This document shows, one piece after another, positions 15,972 to 25,900 of a stretch of 49,979 nt of DNA. The stretch comes from Vibrio caribbeanicus ATCC BAA-2122 (GTDB lineage Bacteria; Pseudomonadota; Gammaproteobacteria; Enterobacterales; Vibrionaceae): contig NZ_AEIU01000076.1 of NCBI RefSeq assembly GCF_000165125.1, positions 1 through 49,979 on the forward strand, read 5' to 3'. Each line of letters opens with the position of its first letter. Positions within the stretch are counted from its first letter, which is position 1. Made by a program: the position numbers and the translations under genes. The notes below the pieces were generated by a model. It did not search any database. It saw only the letters and a list, made by a program, of their open reading frames with translations, and was not told the DNA's origin.

Positions 15972-16994
15972 ATGAGATTATTTTTATTTTTAACATTGCT
16001 TTCTTTACCTCATTTTTCTTTGGCAAAAAATTGGGAAAATATTCGATTTACTGTAGAAGGAGCCTATCATCCTTTTAGCTGGACAACAAAAGAAGGAAGT
16101 TTAAAAGGTTTTGAGGTTGATCTTATAAATGCTCTCTGTCGTGTGATGAATACAAAGTGTACGATTAATAAGACTGATTGGGATGGCATTATTCCATCAC
16201 TCCTGAGTAGGAAAAATGATGCGATATTGGCCGCAATGACCATTACCGAAGAACGAGAAAAACGCGTAAGTTTTACCATCCCTTATGCTAAAGCGGCGAC
16301 AAGGTTTATTGTGCATAAAGAAAAAGAGATAAATTTTGGAGGTCGAGGTTTTGAAACTCTTAAGATTGGAGTTCAAAGAGCAACCATAGGTGATAAATTT
16401 CTTTCCCAACTTTATCCTAATTTCAATATACCCAAGTGACTTCAAAATACAGGATTCAGAGCGATGCCACAGTGTTGAATTCAAGGAAAATAACGCAGCG
16501 TAATAGTGAACTCTTACCAAGTTGTTTGACGATGAAATCGGCACTGTGGCACGCTCCCAAAGGGCGAGTTGTCTTGCTTTACATGCCTCGTTACCGATTT
16601 TCAATTTAGATGACTAGATTTTCAAATCGTTGCCTTGCCTGTAAAGCAAGCCATTCTCGCTGAACCTAGCATCTTGAGGTTACTTGGGTATATACGTCGC
16701 TATAGTACATTTGATGAAGCGTTTATCGATTTATTAAACGGACGCTTAGATACCGTATTTGGTGGGACCATTGGACTAAGTGTCGGCTTCTTAGACACAG
16801 AACAAGGTAAGAACTACCACTTTAGTGGGCCTAGATTTACCGATGAAAAGTGGTTTGGTAAAGGGGTGGGCATTGCCATCAGAAAACAAGATAAAGATTT
16901 AAAAGAAAAGCTTGATAGAGCTCTGAAACAAATTATCACTGACGGTGAGCATAGTCGAATCACCAAAAAATATTTTTCTCATGAAATAATGTAA
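15972..16994 (+). pseudogene. Periplasmic amino-acid-binding protein (ABC transporter, family 3), split by repeat element
   Basis: The first part (156 codons to TGA at 16437) has a signal peptide (ends FSLA) and the family-3 solute-binding fold: YHPFSWTTKEGSLKGFEVDL, TDWDGIIPSLLSRKNDAILA and MTITEEREKRVSFTIPYA. The second part resumes at 16692 with IRRYSTFDEAFIDLLNGR and ends GEHSRITKKYFSHEIM. Between them is a 262-bp element plus a 2-bp TA duplication. Removing 264 bases restores ...FNIRRYSTFDEAF... in one frame, giving ~252 residues, a normal size for Lys/Arg/ornithine- or polar-amino-acid-binding proteins. As it stands the protein is truncated after lobe 1 and should not bind. No transporter permease or ATPase gene is adjacent, so it was already an orphan. 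Confidence 0.88.
16429..16690 (+). mobile_element. 262-bp MITE-like element, copy A (inside binding-protein gene)
   Basis: Begins TACCCAAGTGACTTCAAAAT and ends ATCTTGAGGTTACTTGGGTA; the termini form an imperfect inverted repeat of about 30 bp. It is flanked by TA on both sides (16427-16428 and 16691-16692), consistent with a TA target duplication. Exactly 262 bp, like copies at 37740 and 44727. It encodes no transposase, so it must be mobilised in trans if at all. It introduces an in-frame stop two codons after the junction (16437-16439). Confidence 0.88.
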
Positions 16995-17027
16995 TAATAA
17001 TGAGATTACAGGCGTAACTGCGATGCA

Positions 17028-17080
17028 TATACCCAAATTACTTGAAGCGACTGGATAGTGTGCTGAAGTCATTTGGGTAT
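17028..17080 (+). repeat. 53-bp minimal derivative of the 262-bp element
   Basis: Both ends are present (TATACCCAAATTACTTGAAG at the left and CTGAAGTCATTTGGGTAT at the right) but almost all of the interior is missing. It looks like an internal-deletion product or two facing ends. It lies 34 bases after the split binding-protein gene. A lone end, CTTGAAGTCACTTGAGTA, also occurs at about 18134-18151. Confidence 0.7.
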
Positions 17081-17137
17081 CGGTATACTAGAAGCACACG
17101 CCACTAGATGGAATGACATAAATTCTCAATGATAGTA

Positions 17138-17701
17138 TTAAACATCCGCAGGCGTTTTGTGCCACCAACAACCAACAATAGGTCGAGAGAAATAAGCTAA
17201 TACTGCTATCAAACTTACCTCGATCGATACCGACCAGCAAATGTGTCCAATGGTTTCACTCCAAAATTCGTAACCATTCAAATTCCAGAGCCAGCCTGTT
17301 TCTCCATCAAGATAGGCAGGATGACGAAAGCCTAAAGCTGGTATAAGTAAGCCATGCATTACAAAAGTGATCACTAGCCCATACGCAACCCCATACCAGA
17401 GTCTCACTTTAGGCCAGACTGCTGATAGAGCAATATAAACAAAAGCAAAAGCGAAACTGAATAACCAGTGATAAATCATAACAGCCCCTGGCACTGTAAC
17501 TGTCTGATACACATAATCTAATGAATGGGAGTTTATTCCTAACCAACCCAACCACTGATCGATATTTTCCGCTGGGGGTGAGATCTCTCCCGGTATTCTC
17601 GGTGGCATATTGGCTTCTGTACCCGATTTGACCAGTGAGCTTATTGCCCCCCCAATTAATGTTGCCCAAAGAATGACTTTCGTGCCGATTTTATCTTTCA
17701 T
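17138..17701 (-). CDS. YagU-like inner-membrane protein (DUF1440)
   Basis: A 187-aa polytopic protein matching YagU/DUF1440. It starts TKVILWATLIGGAISSLVKS, then GTEANMPPRIPG, then hydrophobic segments around HWLFSFAFAFVYIALSAVWP, YGVAYGLVITFVMHGLLIPA and ETIGHICWSVSIEVSLIAVL. About four transmembrane helices. E. coli YagU contributes to acid resistance, and the mechanism is unknown. The gene is single. The Trp-rich C-terminal tail (VGCWWHKTP) is compatible with the family. Confidence 0.85.
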   Translation of the reverse strand: MKDKIGTKVILWATLIGGAISSLVKSGTEANMPPRIPGEISPPAENIDQWLGWLGINSHSLDYVYQTVTVPGAVMIYHWLFSFAFAFVYIALSAVWPKVRLWYGVAYGLVITFVMHGLLIPALGFRHPAYLDGETGWLWNLNGYEFWSETIGHICWSVSIEVSLIAVLAYFSRPIVGCWWHKTPADV

Positions 17702-18213
17702 TGAACTATTTCCTCGCTGACGAACTCTGTTACTCTCTTATTTTCGATGTTTCGAAGTTTTTTGATCTTAATATCATGGAGTTAGCCCATAATTATATTG
17801 ACTCAAAATAACGACATAAAAACGAGATGGAGTATCAGGATACACTCTAAAAAGAATAACAATTACACACTATTTAATGCTACTAAATCGTAGCATAGTA
17901 CACATCTTATATTTGATTACAAATGCATCAATAAAAACTTAGCATCTTTAATATATAGAAACAGTTAGTTACCTATAAAAAAAGAATCATTGTTCTAAAA
18001 CGAACAAAACAACATTCATAAATATAATCGAATTTAGACAACTCCATTGCGTGAGGATTATAAATGTGACCAGAGTCGTTAGTAAAAGATAAAATATTCT
18101 CCAATCTCATCAAGAAAAATAAAAATATCGTATCTTGAAGTCACTTGAGTATTTTTAGAGAAAAAAAAAGAAACACCCCAATTGGGGTGTTTTTTAACTG
18201 TCTCTATTTTGCT
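17702..18213. other. AT-rich intergenic region with a terminator
   Basis: About 510 bases with no credible gene. It holds a lone repeat-element end (~18134-18151) and, next to the chitinase stop, a perfect terminator palindrome listed separately. The YagU promoter is expected near 17702-17800. Confidence 0.5.
18171..18196 (-). terminator. Bidirectional Rho-independent terminator of the chitinase gene
   Basis: A perfect 22-bp palindrome, AAACACCCCAA / TTGGGGTGTTT, with T-runs on the plus-strand side and A-runs on the other, so it works on both strands. It lies 18 bases beyond the chitinase stop. Confidence 0.88.
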
Positions 18214-20982
18214 TTAAGGACACACAGCCTCACCAACGTCTTTCCACATAGGTGCTACACCAGGTTCATCGCCTTTCTCTGCATAGTATTGAGCTTGCCA
18301 ATGTCTGCCATTATGGTCGACCTCATCATTGGTTGAGTAAATTGCATCTGCATTCCACGGCAGTACTTCATTAGACATTAACGTCCACTCAACAGCCGTT
18401 GCAGATGGCTCAGTCTGCGTCCAGTATTTGGCTTTGTAGACAAGAGAGTTATGGCTCACTACATCATCACCCAAATAAGTATTCCCTTGAACCCATGCTG
18501 GATATTGGTCAGCATCTGGGTCAATACCATCACATTGCTCAGGAATCAGTCGTTCAGAAACCTCGACATCCTGTGTGTACTCACCTGTAACGCCAAAGAC
18601 ATCTGTTACTTGAAGATTAACTTGATATTCCCCTGCATCTTGAGCTTTAAACGAAGCCGTAACACCGCGTTTTTGATCAACAGTAATGTCTGTACCATTG
18701 AAAGTGACATGCCACTGATATTGCAACTCATCAACAAGTTCATCTTTCGATGTTGATGTCATCTCAATAACATCACCTTGTTGAGCATTTTCTGGACTAA
18801 CATCGAAAGACGCTACAGGCGGTTGGTTTAGGCTCGGATCGCCTTTAACTTTGGTCGTTGCAGAGCTCTCAGCTGTATTACCAAAGTGATTGGTCACAGT
18901 CACACTTGCCGTTACATCATAGCTTGGGCGATTAGCCAATTTCTCTATATCAATGGCCAAGTTAGACCCATTAATTCCTGAGCTAATTGCCGTATCACTA
19001 GGCGTAACTTGCCACTGGTAATTCAATTGCTTACTTTGGCTATCTTCTGCAATCACATTGAAATTAAACGCTTCACCAGAGCCATAAATATACTCATCCG
19101 GATTTACAATATCAGTTATGACAGGAATACTCTCATCAACTTTAAGTTTATATTTCATCGTGGCTGATGATGTTTTATTATCCGCAAATGTTACTGTGAC
19201 CTTAAAGCTTGCATTTATATTTTCAACAACATCCGCTACTTTGATTTCAAAGCTTGATGAAAGCCCTTGATTCGCAGCAATGACCACATCTTTCGCATCA
19301 ACGCCAGAAACTGCTTCTAAAGACCATTCAACATTCTTGATTTCCGTATTGTCATCAACCGTTGCCAACAGTTCGTAGTGACGTCCAGGCTGATATTCCG
19401 TCGTTACATCTTCAGCATGCACAGCGTGACCTGGGTCAGAGTCAATTAAGTGAGTTAGGTCATGACATTCATCTGGGGAAATAATGTTCTCACCACATGT
19501 GTTAATTATCTTGTCCATGTCAATCACTGTGTTTTCACGAGTGTAGCCAAGGCCTTCTCTTGCGGCATTAAGCATCAATCCCTCATCAGGATCACCCATC
19601 CAGTTAAAGATACCACCTAGGTTATGTTTTCTCGCGTATTGTGCTTTGGCGTAGACAGTCCTAGGCGTATCGAAAGAAACAAAAACTTGATTGTCCTTAT
19701 TGTATAAATAATCAGCATTAGCTTCAGCATCCGTAAACAAGTGGTAGCCATTTTGAGGAATTAAACCATTGTTTTCATGAGGCTTTAAGTAGTTTGTGAA
19801 AATATCATTGATCTGTGAAGAGGCGCCTTCGAATGTCCCCATAACATTCTCACCTTTGGTGAAGCTGCCCTCAAGTGGACTTTTTGAAGTAATATTGGCA
19901 TTGATTGCATTACGGCTGTAGTTCGCGTAACCAATTTGAATTCGTTTAGGATCGATATGTAGTTCATTAATCATATAATCAATTGACGCATCTGAGGACC
20001 AGTCTCTACTCGCATTCGACATAAGGTTTGTATGGTGCGCCAACCCTTCGGCCCATGATTCACCGAAGAAATCATAAGTCATCAAGTGAATAGTATCTAC
20101 GCCTGCAGTAATTAGGTTTTGTAACTCAGCGGCATCAATTTTGTCTTGAGGCGCGCCTGAGGCAATACCAATTTTTACATCCTCACGATGAGCATTATTA
20201 AGAGCAGAACGAAGCTCGGTGATGAATTCTGCATAATTTCTCGCATCATTATCAGGGTCAAAAACATTCTCAGACGCTCCTTGGATTCCGGGATACTCCC
20301 AATCAATATCAAGTTGACTTACAAATGGGTAAGCCTCAAGGAATCTTATGAGACTCGCAATGAACACTTTGCGGTTTTCAGGTTTTACTGCATCAGAAGC
20401 AATATTTGATAAAGACCAGCCGAAAATAGAAACAGCAACTTTTGTGTCGGTTTCATCCGCGAGCTTTTTCATCACCCCGAGCATTCCCGATGGGTTTGGC
20501 TCAAGCCATTGCTTACTCCCTGATGAAATTCCAGCGGATGGAAAACCCACTTGTAAATCTGCCCAAAAGTCAGTGGTCATAATTTCAAACTTTTTAGCAT
20601 TAAATTTCCCACAGTGCTCTTTTAATTTTTGCACTGCATTAGGAATTGCAGGGTCACCAATTTCAGTACCACATAAACCGAAGAACGAAAGAATTACGGT
20701 ATCGTATTTAGACAAAGCCTCAATACTTGGTTTGTAGCCTTGCTGATAATGCGCCCAATTGGATAAGTAGGCAGACACAGGTGGTAAAGACTCATCAGAT
20801 TTATAAGTGTTATAACGTTCTTTTGATGAGTCTATCTTAGTTTTGGTCAACCCATGGCCAGTAACCCATGGATGCTCATCGGCGTTTGCGCTTGTTATGG
20901 TTGAAGCCATAGCTCCCGCAATACATCCAGTAACAATCATTGCCCTTACGACTTTGTTTAAACGCATATTTGTTTGCTTCAT
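18214..20982 (-). CDS. Secreted multidomain chitinase (GH18 with PKD/Ig-like and two chitin-binding modules)
   Basis: A 922-aa secreted protein. Signal peptide is about residues 1-34. The GH18 barrel spans ~45-480 with the catalytic DxxDxDxE-type motif in SQLDIDWEYPG (~225, Glu as acid) and supporting MTYDFFGESW and GGIFNWMGDPDEG. Residues ~540-815 are three Ig/PKD-like beta domains (VPVASFDVSPENAQQGDVIE-like repeats). The C-terminus carries two CBM5/12-type chitin-binding modules: YPAWVQGNTYLGDDVV...YKAKYWTQTEPS and VLPWNADAIYSTNDEV...WQAQYYAEKGDEPG. It hydrolyses chitin outside the cell. No CBP21/LPMO or regulator is adjacent. A DHPW start and DEHPWVTGHGLTK segment follow the signal. The call is firm; which Vibrio chitinase it equals is not decided. 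Confidence 0.93.
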   Translation of the reverse strand: MKQTNMRLNKVVRAMIVTGCIAGAMASTITSANADEHPWVTGHGLTKTKIDSSKERYNTYKSDESLPPVSAYLSNWAHYQQGYKPSIEALSKYDTVILSFFGLCGTEIGDPAIPNAVQKLKEHCGKFNAKKFEIMTTDFWADLQVGFPSAGISSGSKQWLEPNPSGMLGVMKKLADETDTKVAVSIFGWSLSNIASDAVKPENRKVFIASLIRFLEAYPFVSQLDIDWEYPGIQGASENVFDPDNDARNYAEFITELRSALNNAHREDVKIGIASGAPQDKIDAAELQNLITAGVDTIHLMTYDFFGESWAEGLAHHTNLMSNASRDWSSDASIDYMINELHIDPKRIQIGYANYSRNAINANITSKSPLEGSFTKGENVMGTFEGASSQINDIFTNYLKPHENNGLIPQNGYHLFTDAEANADYLYNKDNQVFVSFDTPRTVYAKAQYARKHNLGGIFNWMGDPDEGLMLNAAREGLGYTRENTVIDMDKIINTCGENIISPDECHDLTHLIDSDPGHAVHAEDVTTEYQPGRHYELLATVDDNTEIKNVEWSLEAVSGVDAKDVVIAANQGLSSSFEIKVADVVENINASFKVTVTFADNKTSSATMKYKLKVDESIPVITDIVNPDEYIYGSGEAFNFNVIAEDSQSKQLNYQWQVTPSDTAISSGINGSNLAIDIEKLANRPSYDVTASVTVTNHFGNTAESSATTKVKGDPSLNQPPVASFDVSPENAQQGDVIEMTSTSKDELVDELQYQWHVTFNGTDITVDQKRGVTASFKAQDAGEYQVNLQVTDVFGVTGEYTQDVEVSERLIPEQCDGIDPDADQYPAWVQGNTYLGDDVVSHNSLVYKAKYWTQTEPSATAVEWTLMSNEVLPWNADAIYSTNDEVDHNGRHWQAQYYAEKGDEPGVAPMWKDVGEAVCP

Positions 20983-21608
20983 TGTATTATCTCCGGTGTT
21001 TTTATGTTCAGTCAGTACGAGTAAACTTATTTATCGAACTAAATTAACTGAGAATTTTTTACCTTGCCTAAAACCATACTTGTGTGGACAAGTGGCTTAT
21101 ATGATTCATTGTTTTTTTTGAAAGGTAAAAAAACTAATCTTGAACTGGAATAAACGCTGTGAATTCAACTTTTTTTCAGCATTTTTAGGTAGACTTATAG
21201 AAGAAATGATAAAATTTTAACCTTATTGTTTAAATAGTCCCTCGTTAACATTGTCAAAAAAAATGGTTATTTTACATCGAAAATTAACACTAATAACAAA
21301 ATAAACAATAAACAAATAAAAGGAAAATTGAGAGAAAATATAAAGCTCTGATATTAATTGATTATTTTTTTAAGATTTAATAAACAACACCTCATTAATT
21401 AAAAAAACATATTAATAGCAAAATTATTCACATTTCGAATACTTCTTAATAATCATATTTTATTCATTAATAATAAAATATCCCGCTGAGTGGTCAATTA
21501 TTAACCGAATCTATATGTGTGAGCATAGCTATATTTGGTTAATTTATAGGTTGTGAACCTTAAATCTTTGGCATACAAAAATATTAAACATCAGACAAGG
21601 AAGGATGA
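20983..21608. other. Long AT-rich intergenic region between chitinase and unknown secreted protein
   Basis: About 626 bases, strongly AT-rich, with divergent genes on both sides. It must hold the chitinase promoter and that of the gene at 21609. Poly-A/T tracts suggest H-NS binding, but that is only inference from base composition. No ORF, tRNA or hairpin of note was seen. Confidence 0.4.
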
Positions 21609-22721
21609 ATGACCATGCTTAAGAAGATATTTTTGACAGCTTCTTTTTTCACTAGCTTTATTTGCCACGCGGGGTCAGTTGAAGAGCTAAAGCACTCTAT
21701 TGCGCAGGACATTTTTACTCATTGGAACAGTAATAAAGGTATTATTGACGAGCAGTTTAGTTTGGGAAAATTCACAGTAGATATTGATGGGCTCGTTCTA
21801 TCGACTGAAACAAAATCCAAAGTCGATCAATTAGAAACAGAGATCTTAGAGCAGCGTGGACTGGATAGTGAGCTTAAAGACTTTGTGATCATTCGTATTG
21901 CAAACCCAGGCCTATATCCACTATGGCAAGCAAATATTTCTCCATTAATTGTTCCAGATGCAGATGGAAACGAAAATGAAGCAGTCAATGCTTACAACTT
22001 ATTGGGAGAGACCGAAGAGCTCTCACCGACGGAGCTTCCTAATAAACCAGTGCTAGTACTTGATATTCAACGCTCAAAAATCATGCGTGAAACAGCCCGT
22101 TCAATGAACCAGATTATCCAAAAAACATTGAATAAAAGTGGGATTCGTACGGCTCTCAATGAAAATACCGAACCAGAGGAAGAGGAATTCCCAGAAGAAA
22201 TCCACACTTCCGTCATCAAGAAGTTCAGAGCAGAATACATAAAAGAACTCTGGTTGCAGCCTGCCGAAGTTTACGCAATTGTCACAGGCGTATCACCATC
22301 AAGAATGGCACCACAGATTGATATCGTTGAAATGCCAGTGGTTGACTACCAAAAAATAGAGTATCCAATTAACCAAATAGCAATTTATTGGCAACGCTAT
22401 CGATGGGCCGCTGCTGACATGATATTTATGGAAATGGATGACAAAGTACAATACAAAGATATTGCACAGAATCTTGTCAAAATTGCCGAAGAAGTACTTA
22501 ACAATATTGAAGACCCGCGCGTACAAAAATATGCGGTGATCCCTCAAATTACTAATCGCATAATGGATGCCTTCCCGGAAAGTATGTGGGTAGATAATGA
22601 TGATGTTATTGATGCAGTGTACACTATTCAACAAAATGCGACGTACACAGACCATACTGGAGCTGGTGGTAATGTCACCGTTTCGATTGAACCCTTAGTA
22701 ATTGGTGAAGTTGAGCTTTAA
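21609..22721 (+). CDS. Secreted protein of unknown function (370 aa)
   Basis: Starts ATGACCATG with AAGGAAGGA just upstream; signal peptide ends FICHAG. The mature protein (~350 aa) is acidic and lacks membrane segments. It has SLGKFTVDIDGLVLSTETKS, DFVIIRIANPGLYPLWQANI and VLVLDIQRSK in the first half. An acidic stretch EPEEEEFPEE (~195-205) looks like a linker. The second half has GVSPSRMAPQIDIVEMPVVD and QIAIYWQRYRWAAADMIFME. It may belong to a Vibrio/Alteromonas secreted family such as DUF3103, but I am not certain. No catalytic motif recognised. It is followed by a hairpin and then the tricorn-like protease. Confidence 0.75.
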   Translation: MTMLKKIFLTASFFTSFICHAGSVEELKHSIAQDIFTHWNSNKGIIDEQFSLGKFTVDIDGLVLSTETKSKVDQLETEILEQRGLDSELKDFVIIRIANPGLYPLWQANISPLIVPDADGNENEAVNAYNLLGETEELSPTELPNKPVLVLDIQRSKIMRETARSMNQIIQKTLNKSGIRTALNENTEPEEEEFPEEIHTSVIKKFRAEYIKELWLQPAEVYAIVTGVSPSRMAPQIDIVEMPVVDYQKIEYPINQIAIYWQRYRWAAADMIFMEMDDKVQYKDIAQNLVKIAEEVLNNIEDPRVQKYAVIPQITNRIMDAFPESMWVDNDDVIDAVYTIQQNATYTDHTGAGGNVTVSIEPLVIGEVEL

Positions 22722-22729
22722 ATAGTCAA

Positions 22730-22756
22730 AGCAGGGCTACCCTATCTAGCCCTGCT
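22730..22756 (+). terminator. Hairpin terminator after the unknown secreted protein
   Basis: Perfect 10-bp stem AGCAGGGCTA / TAGCCCTGCT with a 7-base loop, eight bases after the stop codon. Only a weak T-rich tail follows (CTAT). Confidence 0.6.
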
Positions 22757-22981
22757 CTATCCAGACCAGTATCACACGTGCCCCGATTCCGAGCTTGTAT
22801 TCCTCTCAACATTTCCCAACACTTACCGGGACAATCGCTCTGTTCATTCTCCAGCATTTAGTTAGTAACCGTGCTCTTTTGAAAGGTAGTGCAAATAATT
22901 ACACCGCAATCATTGATAAAGAAACTAAAATAAACAATAACTACCAATCATTTTTATAATACAAACTGCCAATACAAGGAA

Positions 22982-25900
22982 ATGGACATGCTCCGACCTG
23001 TATATTTGCCTATCCTGACCACCTTGCTTTTTAGTACATTAGTGTTGGCTAATGGAGCGGAATATCTTTCCAAAAATAATGAGCCGCTGTGGCTACGTAA
23101 TACTGCACTTTCTCCCGATGGAAAATATCTTGCTTTTACCTACCAAAGCAAAATCTTTCTCGTTGATAGCACCGGAGGAAGCGCTACACCCATCACCAAC
23201 GGTGATTTTTATCCACACCACCTAGTCTGGTCTTCAGATAACAAAACTCTCGCTTTTGCTGCCCAACCATACGGCCATGACGATGTGTTTACATTAGAAA
23301 TTGGAACTAACCAAATAACTCGGCACACTTATAACTCTTGGGATGATATTCCCGCATCATTTACTAATAACGGTCAAGGCCTTCTATTTAATACATCCAG
23401 AGTGACATCTCATCGACAAGATTTCTATAACCTTTCGAGACTTCATTTTAGCCAGCTGTATCATATTGACCTTAAATCACAAAGAGCGGCGGTAGCCATG
23501 ACATTGCCGGCTAAAAATGCAATGTGGAATCAGAGCACATCTCAGTTACTTTATAACTCTCCCCATAAAGATCAAGCTTATAGAAAGCATCAACAGTCGT
23601 TCGCAGTACCCAACATTTGGCTCTTTGACAAAGCAACCAACACTCATACACGTTTGACCAATGAGCGCATTGCCGCAGAAAAACCTGTTTGGAATAGCGA
23701 ACAAAACGGTTTTTTTTATCTGAGTGAGCAAAGTGGTGATTTCAACGTATGGTTCTACGATTTAGCAACTTCGCAAACAAAGCAATTAACCTTTTTAAAA
23801 GGGCACCCGGTCAGAGACCTTACCGCTGATAATGAGAATAATCTTAGCTTTTCATACAAAGGTGAGCTCTATAGATTGAACAATGGTGCAAAGTCTCCAG
23901 AAAAAATAGCGATCCAAATTAATAACTTTTCACCAAAAGAACAGAATTACTGGTACAGCAGACTCGCATCAGATTTCGTTCCTTCTGAGCAAAATGTAGA
24001 AGAAGTCTTACTCACTTCCTATGGTGACTTGTACGCATTCAATACAAAAAAATCACAGTTCAAAGCGATAACTCAAACCATCACAGAAGAAAAAGATGTC
24101 AGCTATACACCCGATGGATATGGCTCTGTCTATAGTGCATTGCGTAATGGGTTTTGGGGGATCTATCAAAGCTACTCGACCATCGATAAGGAGTTGTTGT
24201 CATCATCAATTATCCGAGAAGAGTCTCCCCTCTTGATCTCAGATAAACACAACCTTACACAACCCCAATTTTCTCCTGATGGAACCAAGTTAGCCTTTGT
24301 TGTCGATGGCAAAGCTTTACACATAATACACTTTGGCTCTTCTGACAAACATCAGTCGGAGGCTGAGTCTGAAAAAAACAACGTAGTTCAACAACAAGTA
24401 AACCAGCAAGAAAATGATATGATGGTGACAGTGGAGCCTCCTGCTAGTCAGGAAGAAGCTCAGATCGAGCCTGATATTTGGTCTGGAGAATTATCCGATC
24501 TAGGCAAGGAGCTCATTTCGGCAGAAAGCTATATCCAGGGTATTGAATTGGCCTTTGCTTGGTCCCCTGATTCGAATCAACTTGCGGTTAATTTCTTAAC
24601 CTCACCCCATTTATTTCAGATACGGGTCGTTGATGTGAATGGCAATATAGCTCATGTATCTGAAAACGGTTTTGATAACTTTGCTCCAGAGTGGAGTAAA
24701 GATGGCAACATCCTGTTTTGGCAAACAACGCAATCAGGAGAGCGGTCTTCTGATGGGTTCGCAGTTAACGCTACACTTACTGGCGTTTTTGTAAGCAATA
24801 TTGCCAAACAAGACTTTCAAGATTCACTTGGCCTTGAACAAACGGAACACGATGAGAGCGACAATCCCCTACCTCAACCAAAGTATATCTTTAATCAAAA
24901 TAGTATTGAGTATCGCAAGGCCTTCCAGCTACCAAGCTCTGGCAACTATATTGATGCACATTTATCTGGCGATGACCTTTTGGTCATTGAGGAGACGAAA
25001 ACTCCATCCGGAGAATACACAACCAAAGCTTTTATTTATAATATTAGAACCGGTGAGTCACACCCCCTGTTCCACGGCTACCCCATAGCAAAAGAGACCT
25101 ATATTACCGAAGATCAGAGCTATATCTATTTACTGACCGACGATGATATTATTGAAATTAGTGCTGATTCAGGAGACGCCTCTTACTTTGCGCTTAATAT
25201 ACCGATAAATTTTGATAGGACTTCAAGGAGAAAAGCCGCGTTTGATGAACTTATTCTTCAAACACAGGAACAATTTTATCGCCCAGATATGAATGGCGTT
25301 GATTGGAATGAGCTATCTAAACAATACGCCAAGTTTTTACCACATATCAATAATGATATAGATTTAACAATACTACTGAAGGAACTCGCAGGTGAACTCA
25401 ATGTATCTCATACCAACGCTGATCACTTTGTTTGGAACCAGAAACATACAGATGAATCTGCTGTACTTGGCCTTATATTAAATGAACATGTCCTTTCAGA
25501 GAAAAACAATGCAAGACCGCTTGTAATCGCCGAAATCCTACCTGGTGGTCCCTTTGATAGAGAAGATACGAAGATAAAACCTGGAGACAGGATCGTAGCG
25601 ATAGATGGTAAAGCTGTGTCTAACCTTGCACAATTATCTCAAGCGCTGAACCATAAAGTAGACGAAAAAGTGATTGTTGGTTTTGAAAATAACAGCCAGG
25701 AATCATGGCAGAAAAAAGTCACCGCCATTTCTTTGCAACATCAAGCAGATCTGATAGATAAAAGATGGCAGGTATTGAGAAGAGATTATGTGCTTGAGAA
25801 GAGTGATGGAAAAGTAGGTTATGTGTATTTATCAGACATGAATTTAGCCAACTTTGAGCACTTATTTGCAGAAGCACTTGGTCGACTGAAAAATACCGAA

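Noticed and set aside
15800-16078. Plus-strand open frame of 92 codons ahead of the binding-protein gene
   Set aside because: It overlaps the binding-protein start in another frame, has no ribosome site or family likeness, and the downstream gene has a clear signal peptide and start.
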